Positions 1 through 9,151 of a stretch of 64,000 bases of DNA are shown in pieces (position 1 is the stretch's first letter; the number at the start of each line of letters is the position of its first letter). The notes beneath the pieces are model-generated. The model was not told where the DNA came from, did no database searches, and worked only from the letters and a program-made list of their open reading frames with translations. Origin of the DNA: Clostridium carboxidivorans P7 (GTDB lineage Bacteria > Bacillota > Clostridia > Clostridiales > Clostridiaceae); the NCBI RefSeq assembly GCF_001038625.1, contig NZ_CP011803.1, forward strand, positions 1,178,001-1,242,000, in the 5' to 3' direction. Made by a program: the position numbers and the translations under genes.

Positions 1-1
1 T

Positions 2-130
2 GGGTATAGTAAAGTTCTTTTTGAAAAAGCCTTTGAGTGCAAAGTAGATGTGGAGTTGTTAAAAAGTATAAAAATGGGTGATGAGATATGCCTTATGAAA
101 ATAATTCCACAAGAATCTATATGGAAATAG
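2..130 (+). CDS. C-terminal end of an unknown protein (partial)
   Basis: An open frame enters from the left edge and stops with TAG at 128-130, leaving 42 residues. The visible tail has a Cys-rich pattern (ECKVD, then GDEICLMKI near the end). This loosely resembles the C-termini of small clostridial ligand-binding or hydrolase families in which a GDxxC motif closes the domain, but it is too short to assign. A strong hairpin terminator follows 16 bases later, so this is a true gene end. Confidence 0.55.
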   Translation, partial: GYSKVLFEKAFECKVDVELLKSIKMGDEICLMKIIPQESIWK

Positions 131-145
131 AATATTTAAGTAGCT

Positions 146-188
146 TGTGTCAACGACCCTAGAAAGTCGTTGACACATTATTTTTTTA
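146..188 (+). terminator. intrinsic terminator
   Basis: A perfect 12-bp inverted repeat (146-157 with 166-177) closes over an 8-base loop and is followed by a T-run at 179-187. It ends the partial gene at the left edge and faces the end of the minus-strand pip gene. Confidence 0.9.
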
Positions 189-198
189 AAGCTTATAA

Positions 199-1080
199 TT
201 AGTCGTTTTTATTCAACCATTTATTAAGTATTTTTATGTATTTTTCATTTTCTTCTACAAATGGCATATGCCGGCTGAATTCAAATAATTCCCATTCTGA
301 ATTAGGAATTTTATCATACATTGTTTTTGCAACAAGCGGTGAGCAAAGATCAAGCAAACCACTGATGATTAAACAAGGTTCTTGAATATCTTCAATTTCT
401 TTCATGAAATCAAAGTTTTTTAATGTGCCAGATGGACTGAATTCATTTTGTCCCCAGGCAGTTATGTAAGCTTCTGTTCCAGCAACCTTTGGACGTCTTA
501 AACATTCTGGAGAATCTGGTCCTACTTTACCTGCACAATGACGAAGCATGAATTCTGCTTCTGCCACTTGATATTCTTTTGAAGAATAATCTCCAGTTTT
601 TTCTGCATTAGCAATGGCATCCTGCATTTCCTGTGGAAGGTATGCAACTCTTCTACGCTGTTCTTTTTCCCATAGTGCAGCAGATGGTAAAGTACTGGAT
701 AGGATATAGCTTTTTATTCCTTCAGGTTTGTATTCGCAAGCATATTCAATTGCCTGCATTCCTCCCCAAGATTGTCCTAATAAATGAATTTCATCTAAGC
801 CAAGGTGTTTACGTAACTTTATTAATTCTTCAATCCATGTCTTAGCACACCATAAGTCAGGACGGGAAGGTGTCGCAGATAATCCACATCCTAATTGATC
901 ATACATAATAACTGCACGTCCATCTTCAGCAATCTTATCAAGTACTTCAAAATAATTATGTGTAGAACCTGGACCACCGTGTAATAAAACCAACGGTTTC
1001 TTATTTCCTATACATTCACCCACTATACGGTAGTAAGTTTTATATTCTAGATATGGCATATAGCCTTCAGTAATTTTCAT
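199..1080 (-). CDS. pip: proline iminopeptidase (alpha/beta hydrolase, S33)
   Basis: This 293-residue cytoplasmic enzyme should remove N-terminal proline from peptides. It has the features of the S33 prolyl aminopeptidases: an HGGPG oxyanion-hole motif at residues 34-38, the nucleophile elbow GQSWGG with Ser104, and a likely Asp244 and His271 (SRHMPF) completing the triad. The length matches the Lactobacillus PepIP type. No signal peptide is seen. The start has AAAGGAG 8 bases upstream, and a good promoter lies at 1120-1148, so it appears to be a single-gene unit. Related alpha/beta hydrolases with amide-hydrolase activity share these motifs, so the exact substrate is inferred from family. 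Confidence 0.88.
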   Translation of the reverse strand: MKITEGYMPYLEYKTYYRIVGECIGNKKPLVLLHGGPGSTHNYFEVLDKIAEDGRAVIMYDQLGCGLSATPSRPDLWCAKTWIEELIKLRKHLGLDEIHLLGQSWGGMQAIEYACEYKPEGIKSYILSSTLPSAALWEKEQRRRVAYLPQEMQDAIANAEKTGDYSSKEYQVAEAEFMLRHCAGKVGPDSPECLRRPKVAGTEAYITAWGQNEFSPSGTLKNFDFMKEIEDIQEPCLIISGLLDLCSPLVAKTMYDKIPNSEWELFEFSRHMPFVEENEKYIKILNKWLNKND

Positions 1081-1119
1081 AAGCAGTCTCCTTTTCTATA
1101 CAAATATAATACAAACATA

Positions 1120-1148
1120 ATAATATACTTATATGTAAACCTTGTCAA
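1120..1148 (-). promoter_or_regulatory. promoter of pip
   Basis: On the minus strand TTGACA (1143-1148) is followed after 17 bases by TATTAT (1120-1125), a near-consensus sigma-A promoter about 40 bases upstream of the pip start. Confidence 0.7.
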
Positions 1149-1298
1149 TTTATAAGCAAACTGCGATTGTTGACAAATTGTTATTTAACTGCAACTAAAT
1201 TGTAACAATTAAACGGTAAGATATATACATAAGCTAAATATTGAAAAACAATTGTAAATGTTGTTGATAAATTTTAATAAGCGGAAAGGGTTAGGGAA

Positions 1299-3431
1299 GT
1301 GAAAATGAAAAAGATAAAATTTACAAAAGAAACTTTTGGATTGGTAATGATTTTAATAATGTCTTCGGTATTGAATTTGGCAAATTTAAGCATAGAGGGA
1401 TATGGAAATGAATATTATGCTGCAGGTGTAAAGAGTATGACTATGAGTCTGAAAAATTTCTTCTTTGTATCTTTTGATCCTGCAGGATTTGTAACAATTG
1501 ATAAACCACCGCTGGGCTTTTGGATACAGGCTATATCTGCTAAGATATTTGGATATAGTGGATGGAGTATAATTCTTCCACAGGCTATTGCAGGAGTGAT
1601 TTCCGTTTGGGTTATATATCGTGTTGTAAAAAGATCCTTTGGAACTGCTGCAGGACTAATTTCAGCATTATGCCTTGCAGTTACACCAGTTTTTGTTGCA
1701 GTAAGCAGAAATAATACTTGTGATAACTTGCTCGTTTTAACTTTACTCTTAGCTTGCTGGGCACTTTCAATAGCAGCTGAAAAAGGAAAATTAAAATACC
1801 TTTTGTTAAGTTTAGCACTTGTAGGAGTTGGCTTTAATATAAAGATGCTTCAGGCATACATGGTAGCACCAGCTTTATATATAACTTATCTTCTTTTTAA
1901 TACAGTTTCTATAAAAAAGAGAATAGTACATCTTATTGCGGGAACAGCTATTTTATTAGCAATATCATTTTCTTGGGCTGCAGCTGTAGATTTAACACCT
2001 GCTGCCAACAGACCTTATGTAGGAAGTAGTGGAAGTAATTCAGTTATACAACTTATAGTTCAGCATAATGGCTTGGAAAGGCTCGGACTTAGCAGTGGTA
2101 CATCAGGTTCTGGATCAAAGGGTAATCCAGGTGGTAACCCTCCAGGACAAAGCAGCAAGACACAAACGACGTCTAAAACACAAACAGATGCTACTTCTAG
2201 TGCAACAAAAGGACAGTCTACTCAAGGTAATAGTAAGCAAAGTACTTCTAATAATACTTCTGGACAAGTGGCACCTCCTAATGGTGGTGGTCCAGGACAA
2301 GGCACGCCTCCTAGTGGTGGCGGTCCAGGAAAAGGAGGCAATAGAGGAGGCCAAGGTGGAGGAACCTTTGGAGGACAAGAAAAATCAAGTATTACAAGGT
2401 TATTTTCCAATAATAGTTTATCAGATCAGATAAGTTGGCTTTTCCCACTTTCAGTATTTGGATTTATAGCAGCTGCAATAAAGGAAAGAAGACAAAAATC
2501 CTCTGATAATAAGAGAAAAATATCATTGGCACTATGGTTTATATGGATGGTTCCAGAATTTATATACTTTAGCTTCACAACAGGGTTGTTTCACCCATAC
2601 TATTTAACTATGCTTTCTGCACCAATTGCAGCTTTAACAGGAATTGGAGTTGTATCAATGTGGAAGTTTTATAAAGAGGGTGGATGGAAGTCATGGATTT
2701 TACCAGCAGCACTTATTGCAGATGGGTTAGTTCAAATGCTTCTTATATCTTATTACTATAGTTCATCAAGTGTTGCAAAAATTATAATGATAATAATGTC
2801 AGTTTTATGCTTTGGATCTTCATTAATATTAATTGCTTTTAATTTACTAAAAAATAAAAACATAAAGTTAAAAAAAATAGTATTAGCTACTGCACTTACA
2901 GGACTTTTGGTTGCACCTACAGTTTGGTCAAGTACTGCTGCCTTTTGTAAAATGTCTGGAAGCTTCCCATCTGCTAGCTTGTCATTAATGACTAGTAAAC
3001 AAGCGAGTATAGGAAGTACAAGTTCTTCAAACAGCAGTAATTCAAAGCTGATAAAATTTTTACAAAAAAATAAAACAAATGAAAAATATATCCTTGTAAC
3101 ATCATCTACTAATGGATATGCTTCAGACATAATAATTAAAACAGGCGAAGCTGTAATGACCTGGGGATTCTTTGGAAATGATAATGCAATTACACTAAGT
3201 CAGTTTAAGGAATTAGTGAATAAAGGTGAAGTAAGATATGTTATGGTAGGTGGTCAAGGTGGCAACAATGAAATTATGAACTGGGTTAAGTCAAATGGTA
3301 AAATTGTTTCAGAAAGTGAGTGGAAGGATTCAAATTCTAAATCTCAAGGTTTTGGAGGAGGAAATTCTGAGCAGCTGTACGATTTAAAGGGAGTTACTAC
3401 TACTTCAACACCACTTCAACAAAATAAATAA
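1299..3431 (+). CDS. GT39-type membrane glycosyltransferase (YkcB/ArnT-like)
   Basis: This is a 710-residue polytopic membrane protein of the dolichyl-phosphate-mannose / ArnT superfamily. These enzymes move a sugar from a polyprenyl-phosphate donor to a cell-surface acceptor. The N-terminal first loop reads YGNEYYA and then DKPPLGFW, the pattern of the YkcB-like Gram-positive subgroup, with Asn-Glu where PMTs have Asp-Glu. About ten membrane helices are visible. Residues about 268-362 form a low-complexity Ser/Thr/Gln then Gly/Pro-rich outer loop, and the last 140 residues look like an extracellular domain. The start is GTG at 1299; ATG at 1305 is possible. It stands alone and ends at a terminator. 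Confidence 0.85.
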   Translation: MKMKKIKFTKETFGLVMILIMSSVLNLANLSIEGYGNEYYAAGVKSMTMSLKNFFFVSFDPAGFVTIDKPPLGFWIQAISAKIFGYSGWSIILPQAIAGVISVWVIYRVVKRSFGTAAGLISALCLAVTPVFVAVSRNNTCDNLLVLTLLLACWALSIAAEKGKLKYLLLSLALVGVGFNIKMLQAYMVAPALYITYLLFNTVSIKKRIVHLIAGTAILLAISFSWAAAVDLTPAANRPYVGSSGSNSVIQLIVQHNGLERLGLSSGTSGSGSKGNPGGNPPGQSSKTQTTSKTQTDATSSATKGQSTQGNSKQSTSNNTSGQVAPPNGGGPGQGTPPSGGGPGKGGNRGGQGGGTFGGQEKSSITRLFSNNSLSDQISWLFPLSVFGFIAAAIKERRQKSSDNKRKISLALWFIWMVPEFIYFSFTTGLFHPYYLTMLSAPIAALTGIGVVSMWKFYKEGGWKSWILPAALIADGLVQMLLISYYYSSSSVAKIIMIIMSVLCFGSSLILIAFNLLKNKNIKLKKIVLATALTGLLVAPTVWSSTAAFCKMSGSFPSASLSLMTSKQASIGSTSSSNSSNSKLIKFLQKNKTNEKYILVTSSTNGYASDIIIKTGEAVMTWGFFGNDNAITLSQFKELVNKGEVRYVMVGGQGGNNEIMNWVKSNGKIVSESEWKDSNSKSQGFGGGNSEQLYDLKGVTTTSTPLQQNK

Positions 3432-3441
3432 TAATTAAAAG

Positions 3442-3484
3442 AGGTGTTTTAAAGCTAAGAAATTAGTTCTAAAACACCTTTTTA
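3442..3484. terminator. bidirectional terminator
   Basis: A 10-bp inverted repeat (3442-3451 with 3470-3479) has T-rich sequence on both flanks. It serves the glycosyltransferase on the plus strand and hydF on the minus strand. Confidence 0.8.
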
Positions 3485-3503
3485 TGATTACTTATTTTGA
3501 ATT

Positions 3504-4739
3504 TTACTCTTCTTCCCAGGTAAGCTTTGCCATTGGAAAAACTTCTAAAGCTCTATCAAATATGCCTTGAACATAACTTATTAAAACACCATAGTTTACA
3601 ATAGGTACTTCAGCATTTTGAGCTTGCTCAATTCTATAAAGCATAGCTTTTCTATTGAGCATGCAGCCACCGCAGTGAACTATGAGAGCATAATTTTTTA
3701 TATTTTCTGTAAAGCTTACTCCAGCTGCAAAATCAAATTCAAGCTTTTTGCCAGTAATTTGTCTAAGCCATCTTGGTATTTTAACTTTTCCTATATCATC
3801 AGATTGTCTGTGATGTGTACATCCTTCTGCAATTAGTATTTTGTCACCATCTTTTAAATTTTTTATAGCTTTAGCACCTTTAACAAGTTCTGTAAGATTT
3901 CCTTTGTTTCTTGCAAAAAGAATTGAGAAAGAAGTCAAAGGAATATCCTTTGGAGTATCAGCAGCTACCTTTAAGAATACTTGAGAATCAGTAATTACCA
4001 TTCTAGGCTTTTTACCTAAATTAGCTAAAGTTTCCTTAAGTTCATATTCCTTTGTGACGACAGCTATGGCATCACTTTCTAGAATATCCCTTATAACTTG
4101 CTGCTGAGGAAGTATAAGTCTTCCCTTTGGAGCAGCTTTATCAATAGGTGTAACTAAAACAACAAAGTCACCAGGAGATATGAGATCTCCAACAATTTTA
4201 AATTTATCTTCGTCTTCAGGTACAATTTTAATGAGTTCATTTTTTATCAAGTCAATGCCTTTATTGGAAACAGCAGATACAGGAATTAATTTTAAATCCA
4301 GCTGATTTTGCATTTCAGAAAGAGCATCAGCATTTATGTTATTAATATCTGTTTTGTTTAAAGCTCCTATAACGGGAATCTTTCTTCCTCTAATTTTAGA
4401 TAATATATCTTTATCAAAATCAGTAACACCAATTTCAGCATCAATAACTAAAATAGCCACATCTGTTTTTGTTAAGACCTCCATGGCTTTCTTTTTTCTA
4501 AGTTCACCTAATTCACCTTCATCATCAAGACCAGCAGTATCTATTAAAACTACAGGACCAATTGGCAAAATTTCCATTGCTTTGTATACAGGATCTGTGG
4601 TGGTTCCTTTTACCTCGGAAACAAGAGCTATTTCCTGTCCTGTAAGAGCATTTATGATACTTGACTTTCCAGCGTTTCTCTTTCCGAAAAGTGCTATGTG
4701 TAATCTGTTTGCACGTGGAGTTTCATTTAAATTGCTCAT
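3504..4739 (-). CDS. hydF: [FeFe]-hydrogenase H-cluster maturation GTPase HydF
   Basis: HydF is the scaffold on which HydE and HydG products are assembled into the 2Fe subcluster before transfer to apo-[FeFe]-hydrogenase. The 411-residue protein has an N-terminal Era-like GTPase: P-loop GKRNAGKSS at residues 19-27, a DTAG switch, and NKTD. A dimerisation domain follows. The C-terminal domain carries the Fe-S ligands in CTHHRQ and HCGGCMLNR. Its ATG overlaps the aspA stop codon (TAATG), so translation is coupled to aspA. It implies an [FeFe]-hydrogenase elsewhere in the genome; hydE and hydG are not in the window. Confidence 0.96.
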   Translation of the reverse strand: MSNLNETPRANRLHIALFGKRNAGKSSIINALTGQEIALVSEVKGTTTDPVYKAMEILPIGPVVLIDTAGLDDEGELGELRKKKAMEVLTKTDVAILVIDAEIGVTDFDKDILSKIRGRKIPVIGALNKTDINNINADALSEMQNQLDLKLIPVSAVSNKGIDLIKNELIKIVPEDEDKFKIVGDLISPGDFVVLVTPIDKAAPKGRLILPQQQVIRDILESDAIAVVTKEYELKETLANLGKKPRMVITDSQVFLKVAADTPKDIPLTSFSILFARNKGNLTELVKGAKAIKNLKDGDKILIAEGCTHHRQSDDIGKVKIPRWLRQITGKKLEFDFAAGVSFTENIKNYALIVHCGGCMLNRKAMLYRIEQAQNAEVPIVNYGVLISYVQGIFDRALEVFPMAKLTWEEE

Positions 4740-6163
4740 TATTTTTTACCTTCTTTCATTCCAGGAATTCCTGGTTTTGTTATTTCATAAGGGTTCAGTA
4801 TTTCATTTAGCTTTTCTGGAGTTAAAATTCCTTCTTCCAGACAAAGCTCTTTAATAGTTTTATTTTCTCTTAGTGATTTTTTTGCAATTTCAGAAGCTTT
4901 ATCATAACCTATATGGTGGACAAGAGCCGTAACTACAGAAGTAGAAGCTTCAAGATTATGACTGCAATTACCTTCATTAACTTCTAAGCCATTAATGCAT
5001 TTTTCTGTAAATATGTTTACTGCATTGGTTAATATTTCAAGAGATTCTAAAAGTGATTCAGCAATTAAAGGACCAAAGGCATTTAATTCTAACTGACCAG
5101 AAGCTGCAGCATAGGTAATAGCAGCATCATTGGATATTACCTTCATAGAAGTTTGAGCAGCCATTTCAGCTATTACTGGATTTACTTTCCCAGCCATAAT
5201 AGAAGAACCAGCTTGAACTTTAGGTAATGAAAGCTCTCCAATTCCACCTCGAGGACCAGAACCCAAAAGACGTATATCATTGGATATCTTTATCAAATTA
5301 ACAGATGCAGACTTTAAAAGACCAGAAACTTCTACAAAGACATCCATGTTTTGAGTGGTGTCCATAGGATAGTCACTGCGAGCTAATCCAAGTCCAGTTA
5401 AATCTTGAAGGATGTCTGTCATGAGAAATATGTATTTTAAAGTTGCATTCATGCCAGTACCAATAGCAGTACCACCTATATTTACTTCACGAAGTCTTTC
5501 TTCAACCTTGTACAATCTCCATCTATCCCTGGAAATTGCTCTTGCATATGCTCCAAAACCTTGACCTGCCATCATTGGAAGTGCATCCATAAGTTGAGTT
5601 CTTCCGAGCTTTAATACATCTGCAAATTCATTTTCTTTTATTTGAAGAGCCTCCTGAAGATTAGCAAAAGCCAAACTTAAAGGCCTTAATAGTTTTATAG
5701 CAGCAATTCTTATAGCAGTGGGATATACATCATTAGTTGATTGTGACATATTCACATGATGAAGAGGATGAACAAGAGAATAATCTCCTTTTTCGCCTCC
5801 AAGTAATTCTATAGCAACATTTGCAATTACTTCATTTACATTCATATTAGTAGATGTTCCAGCACCACCTTGCAGAGCGTCTACTACAAATTCAGAATTA
5901 AATTCATCTTTTAATATTTTATCGCAAGCTTTTATAATTGCATCTGCTTTTTCTGGCGATAGCTCTTTTAATTTCTTGTGAGTAATAGCAGCAGATTTTT
6001 TTATTGTAACAATTGCTTTAATTAAATGTAAGTTGACTTTTTTGGAAGATACATTGAAATTATCTAAAGCCCTTGCAGTATTTATACCATAATAAGCATT
6101 GCTGCTTATTTTTTTTTCTCCAAGTAAATCTTTTTCTACTCTAAAGTTAGTATTTATAGCCAT
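4739..6163 (-). CDS. aspA: aspartate ammonia-lyase (aspartase)
   Basis: This 474-residue member of the fumarase/aspartase superfamily converts L-aspartate to fumarate and ammonia. The signature loop GSSIMAGKVNPV is intact, as is the substrate-binding HPLHHVNMSQSTND segment. The length is standard. It is the first gene of a two-gene minus-strand operon with hydF, with AAAGGAG in front of the ATG. Some clostridial relatives are annotated as fumarate hydratase-like, but the motif set favours aspartase. Its ammonia may matter for H-cluster assembly (see findings). Confidence 0.92.
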   Translation of the reverse strand: MAINTNFRVEKDLLGEKKISSNAYYGINTARALDNFNVSSKKVNLHLIKAIVTIKKSAAITHKKLKELSPEKADAIIKACDKILKDEFNSEFVVDALQGGAGTSTNMNVNEVIANVAIELLGGEKGDYSLVHPLHHVNMSQSTNDVYPTAIRIAAIKLLRPLSLAFANLQEALQIKENEFADVLKLGRTQLMDALPMMAGQGFGAYARAISRDRWRLYKVEERLREVNIGGTAIGTGMNATLKYIFLMTDILQDLTGLGLARSDYPMDTTQNMDVFVEVSGLLKSASVNLIKISNDIRLLGSGPRGGIGELSLPKVQAGSSIMAGKVNPVIAEMAAQTSMKVISNDAAITYAAASGQLELNAFGPLIAESLLESLEILTNAVNIFTEKCINGLEVNEGNCSHNLEASTSVVTALVHHIGYDKASEIAKKSLRENKTIKELCLEEGILTPEKLNEILNPYEITKPGIPGMKEGKK

Positions 6164-6287
6164 TATTTTTCACTCCTTTATATAAGTGGGTAATAATAGA
6201 ATCTTATATTATATTATAAATTTTATAACTAAAACAAGCAACTTTTTAGAATTTTATTCATATAGAGCTAAAATAAAAATAAAATGG

Positions 6288-6315
6288 TTGAAATTGTCTG
6301 AAAACATGATATAAT
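6288..6315 (+). promoter_or_regulatory. promoter of the peptide ABC operon, with a CodY-like box
   Basis: TTGAAA (6288-6293), 16 bases, then TATAAT (6310-6315) lies 140 bases before the lipoprotein gene. Bases 6292-6306 match the CodY consensus AATTTTCWGAAAATT at 12 of 15 positions and fall between the -35 and -10, as expected for repression. A second dyad, ATTGAT/ATCAAT, lies near 6335-6350. The remainder of 6164-6455 shows no gene; it also holds the unmarked minus-strand promoter of aspA. Confidence 0.5.
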
Positions 6316-6455
6316 AGTATCCATTAAGAAAAATATTGATAAATTATCAATTTTACTTAAATAAATTTGCGCTTTTGTCAATTATTCTTCTTAAAAACTA
6401 ATTATTGGTAATTATTAAGAATATTCAGTAATTAAATTAAAGGGGGCTTACTATA

Positions 6456-8018
6456 ATGAAGAAAAAATTTTTATCCGCTATAATGGCTGCATTTTTAGCT
6501 GGAACTTTTTTAACTGGATGCGGCGGGGGGACTGCTTCTCAAAGTAGCAAATCATCTAAAACTTTAGTTTTTGCACAATCATCGGACCCTAGAGGATTGG
6601 ATCCTGCTTATGCTGATGATGGGGAATCAGCAAAAGTAATGTGTAATGTATATGAAGGACTTATTGCTTACAAGGAAGATTCCACTGAAATTCAGCCTTG
6701 TCTTGCAGAAAAATGGAATATAAGTTCTGATGGAAAAGTTTATACTTTTAATCTTCGTAAAAATGTAAAATTTCATGATGGAACACCGTTTAATGCAGAT
6801 GCAGTAGTTTATAACATAGAACGCCAGCTGCCACCAAAGGCAAAGGATGATATGCCATATGCTTCCTTTACTTTTGGAGAAGTTGCTAAAGTGGAAAAGG
6901 TTGATGATTATACTGTAAAAATAACTTTAAAAGAGCCTTATACTCCTTTCCTAGCAAACCTTGCTATGTCTTTAGCAGCACCAATGGCTAGTCCAACTGC
7001 TTTAAAGAAATCTGCAGATAAGATAATGGAAAATCCTGTTGGTACTGGTCCTTTTAAATTTGTTAAATGGACTAAGAGTCAATCTATAGAATTAGAAAAG
7101 AATAATGATTATTGGGGCACTAAAGCAAACTTGGATAAGGTTGTATTTAAATTTATAAAGGAAAATTCTGTTCGTGCCAGTGAACTTATATCAGGTTCAG
7201 TGGATGCAATAGACGGTATAGATCCTAACGATATAAAGAAAATAAAAGACAGCAAATTGAGCCTGTTCCAGAGCAAAGGTATGAATATTAACTATATGGG
7301 CTTTATGTGTTCAAGAGCACCATTTAATGATCCAAAATTGAGAGAAGCACTTTCTTATGCTATAAATAGGGATGAACTTGTTAAACAGTTATATCAAGGT
7401 TATTCTGAAGTTGCTAATAGTCCACTGCCATCCTTTATTCCTGGTTACAATAAGGATGTTAAGCCTTATGAATACAATCCAGAAAAGGCTAAAGCAATGT
7501 TAAAGGAATTAGGAAAAGAAAATTTAAAGATAAAAATACTTACTTATTCAGTTGCAAGACCATATAATTCTGTTAATGGACAAAAGTTAGCAGAATCTGT
7601 ACAAGCGTATTTGGCTAAGGTTGGAGTTACTGCTACTATAGATGCATTCCCTTGGAAAGAGTATAAAGATAAGCTTTTCCAAGGAGAAGGTGATATGTTC
7701 TTCTATGGCTGGATTGGTGACAACGGTGATGCGGATAATTTCTTATCATTATTTGATACAAAGGAAATTAAATCAACTTTAAATTCTGCAAAGTATAGTA
7801 ATGCTCAAGTAGATGAGTTACTTGCAAAGGGAAGAACTACTCCAAATGGTGATGAAAGAAATAAAATTTACAGTCAAATTCAAGATATAACAGCTAAAGA
7901 TGTACCTTGGCTTCCAATATCTCATGCACAAGCTTTAGCTGCTTATTCACCAAAGGTAACTAACTTTAAGGTTCATCCTACAGGTTCAATATTCTTTAGT
8001 AAAGTAGATAAAAATTAG
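6456..8018 (+). CDS. peptide/nickel-type ABC transporter substrate-binding lipoprotein
   Basis: This 520-residue SBP_bac_5 family protein has a lipoprotein signal peptide with lipobox LTGC (Cys22). It should sit on the outer face of the membrane and bind the transported solute, most likely a di- or oligopeptide. Family features include the early DPRGLDPAY and KFHDGTPFNADAV segments and GTGPFKFVKW in the middle. It opens the five-gene operon running to 11996. An intercistronic hairpin after its stop would allow higher expression than the membrane parts. The substrate cannot be settled from sequence; nickel or heme are alternatives in this family. Confidence 0.9.
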   Translation: MKKKFLSAIMAAFLAGTFLTGCGGGTASQSSKSSKTLVFAQSSDPRGLDPAYADDGESAKVMCNVYEGLIAYKEDSTEIQPCLAEKWNISSDGKVYTFNLRKNVKFHDGTPFNADAVVYNIERQLPPKAKDDMPYASFTFGEVAKVEKVDDYTVKITLKEPYTPFLANLAMSLAAPMASPTALKKSADKIMENPVGTGPFKFVKWTKSQSIELEKNNDYWGTKANLDKVVFKFIKENSVRASELISGSVDAIDGIDPNDIKKIKDSKLSLFQSKGMNINYMGFMCSRAPFNDPKLREALSYAINRDELVKQLYQGYSEVANSPLPSFIPGYNKDVKPYEYNPEKAKAMLKELGKENLKIKILTYSVARPYNSVNGQKLAESVQAYLAKVGVTATIDAFPWKEYKDKLFQGEGDMFFYGWIGDNGDADNFLSLFDTKEIKSTLNSAKYSNAQVDELLAKGRTTPNGDERNKIYSQIQDITAKDVPWLPISHAQALAAYSPKVTNFKVHPTGSIFFSKVDKN

Positions 8019-8054
8019 TTTGTAGTATACAGCCAAATTTCATTATAACTTAAG

Positions 8055-8081
8055 AAGGAAATGCCTTTTAGGTATTTCCTT
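8055..8081 (+). promoter_or_regulatory. intercistronic stem-loop in the peptide ABC operon
   Basis: An 11-bp stem with one G-U pair (8055-8065 with 8071-8081) and a 5-base loop sits between the binding-protein and permease genes. It lacks a long T-run. It is therefore best read as a partial terminator or mRNA-stabilising hairpin that raises the binding-protein to permease ratio. Confidence 0.65.
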
Positions 8082-8129
8082 TTCCATATAACACTAGTAC
8101 AATTGATTAATTTTAAGGGAGGAGTAAAA

Positions 8130-9134
8130 ATGATAAGATACGTATTAAAAAGATTGGCTCTTTTACTACCTGTTTTAGTTGGAGTATCTATAATAGTATT
8201 TGTAGTCATGCATGTACTTACCACTGACCCTACTTCTATAATTTTAGGTCAGCATGCTTCTGCAGATCAAATTGCAGCTCTTCGTAAGCAGCTTGGATTG
8301 GATAATCCTTTATATATTCAGTATTTAGATTTTTTAAAGGGACTTTTGCATAGAGATTTTGGTAATTCACTAATAACTCAAACTTCTGTATGGAGTGAAT
8401 TAACTACTCGTTTACCAGCCACAATTGAACTAGCCTTTGCCGCTATAATAATTGCTTCAATAGTGGGAGTAACTATGGGTGTTATATCTGCTATAAAACA
8501 AAACTCTATAGTAGACTATATAAGTATGGTAGGTGCTCTTCTTGGAGTTTCTATGCCAATATTTTGGCTTGGACTTATATTGATAGTAATTTTTTCACTT
8601 CAACTTCATATTCTGCCTGTTTCCTCAAGAATACAAGTAGGCATGGAACCAGCACATATTACAGGTTTTTATATATTAGATAGTATACTTACAGGAAATA
8701 TGGCATCTCTTGCAGATTCAATAAAACATCTTATACTTCCAGCTGTAGCACTTGCTTCATATTCCACAGCTATAATAGCACGTATGACAAGATCAACTAT
8801 GCTTGAGGTTATAGGTCAGGATTATATAAGAACTGCTCGTGCTAAAGGCCTTGCAGAAAAAACAGTAATAATAAGACATGCTCTTAAAAATGCTTTTATA
8901 CCTATAATAACGGTTATAGGACTTCAACTTGGTTCATTACTTGGTGGTGCCGTACTTACTGAAACAGTATTTGCATGGCCTGGTATAGGAAGTTATACCA
9001 TAGATGCTATTTTAAAGGCAGATTATCCTGTAGTACAAGGAGCAGTAATGCTTATGGCAATTATATTTGTTACAGTTAACCTTTTAGTAGACTTAATTTA
9101 CGGTTTAATAGATCCTAGAATTAAATATTCATAA
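8130..9134 (+). CDS. dppB: peptide ABC transporter permease (DppB/OppB type)
   Basis: This is a 334-residue inner-membrane permease with about six helices. The cytoplasmic EAA loop that contacts the ATPases is visible (GQDYIRTARAKG). The family's N-terminal start MIRYVLKRLALL fixes the initiation codon at 8130, with AAGGGAGG 8 bases upstream; an in-frame ATG at 8061 lies inside the hairpin and is not used. It pairs with the next gene to form the translocation channel. Confidence 0.93.
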   Translation: MIRYVLKRLALLLPVLVGVSIIVFVVMHVLTTDPTSIILGQHASADQIAALRKQLGLDNPLYIQYLDFLKGLLHRDFGNSLITQTSVWSELTTRLPATIELAFAAIIIASIVGVTMGVISAIKQNSIVDYISMVGALLGVSMPIFWLGLILIVIFSLQLHILPVSSRIQVGMEPAHITGFYILDSILTGNMASLADSIKHLILPAVALASYSTAIIARMTRSTMLEVIGQDYIRTARAKGLAEKTVIIRHALKNAFIPIITVIGLQLGSLLGGAVLTETVFAWPGIGSYTIDAILKADYPVVQGAVMLMAIIFVTVNLLVDLIYGLIDPRIKYS

Positions 9135-9151
9135 TATAGGAGGTATTATAA

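Noticed and set aside
2068..2433. Extra reading frames on both strands inside the glycosyltransferase gene
   Set aside because: They arise from the Gly/Pro/Gln-rich repeat stretch, whose bias removes stop codons in all phases; they have no ribosome sites.
8061..8129. Upstream ATG for the dppB permease
   Set aside because: It lies inside the intercistronic hairpin and has no ribosome site; the family start at 8130 has AAGGGAGG.
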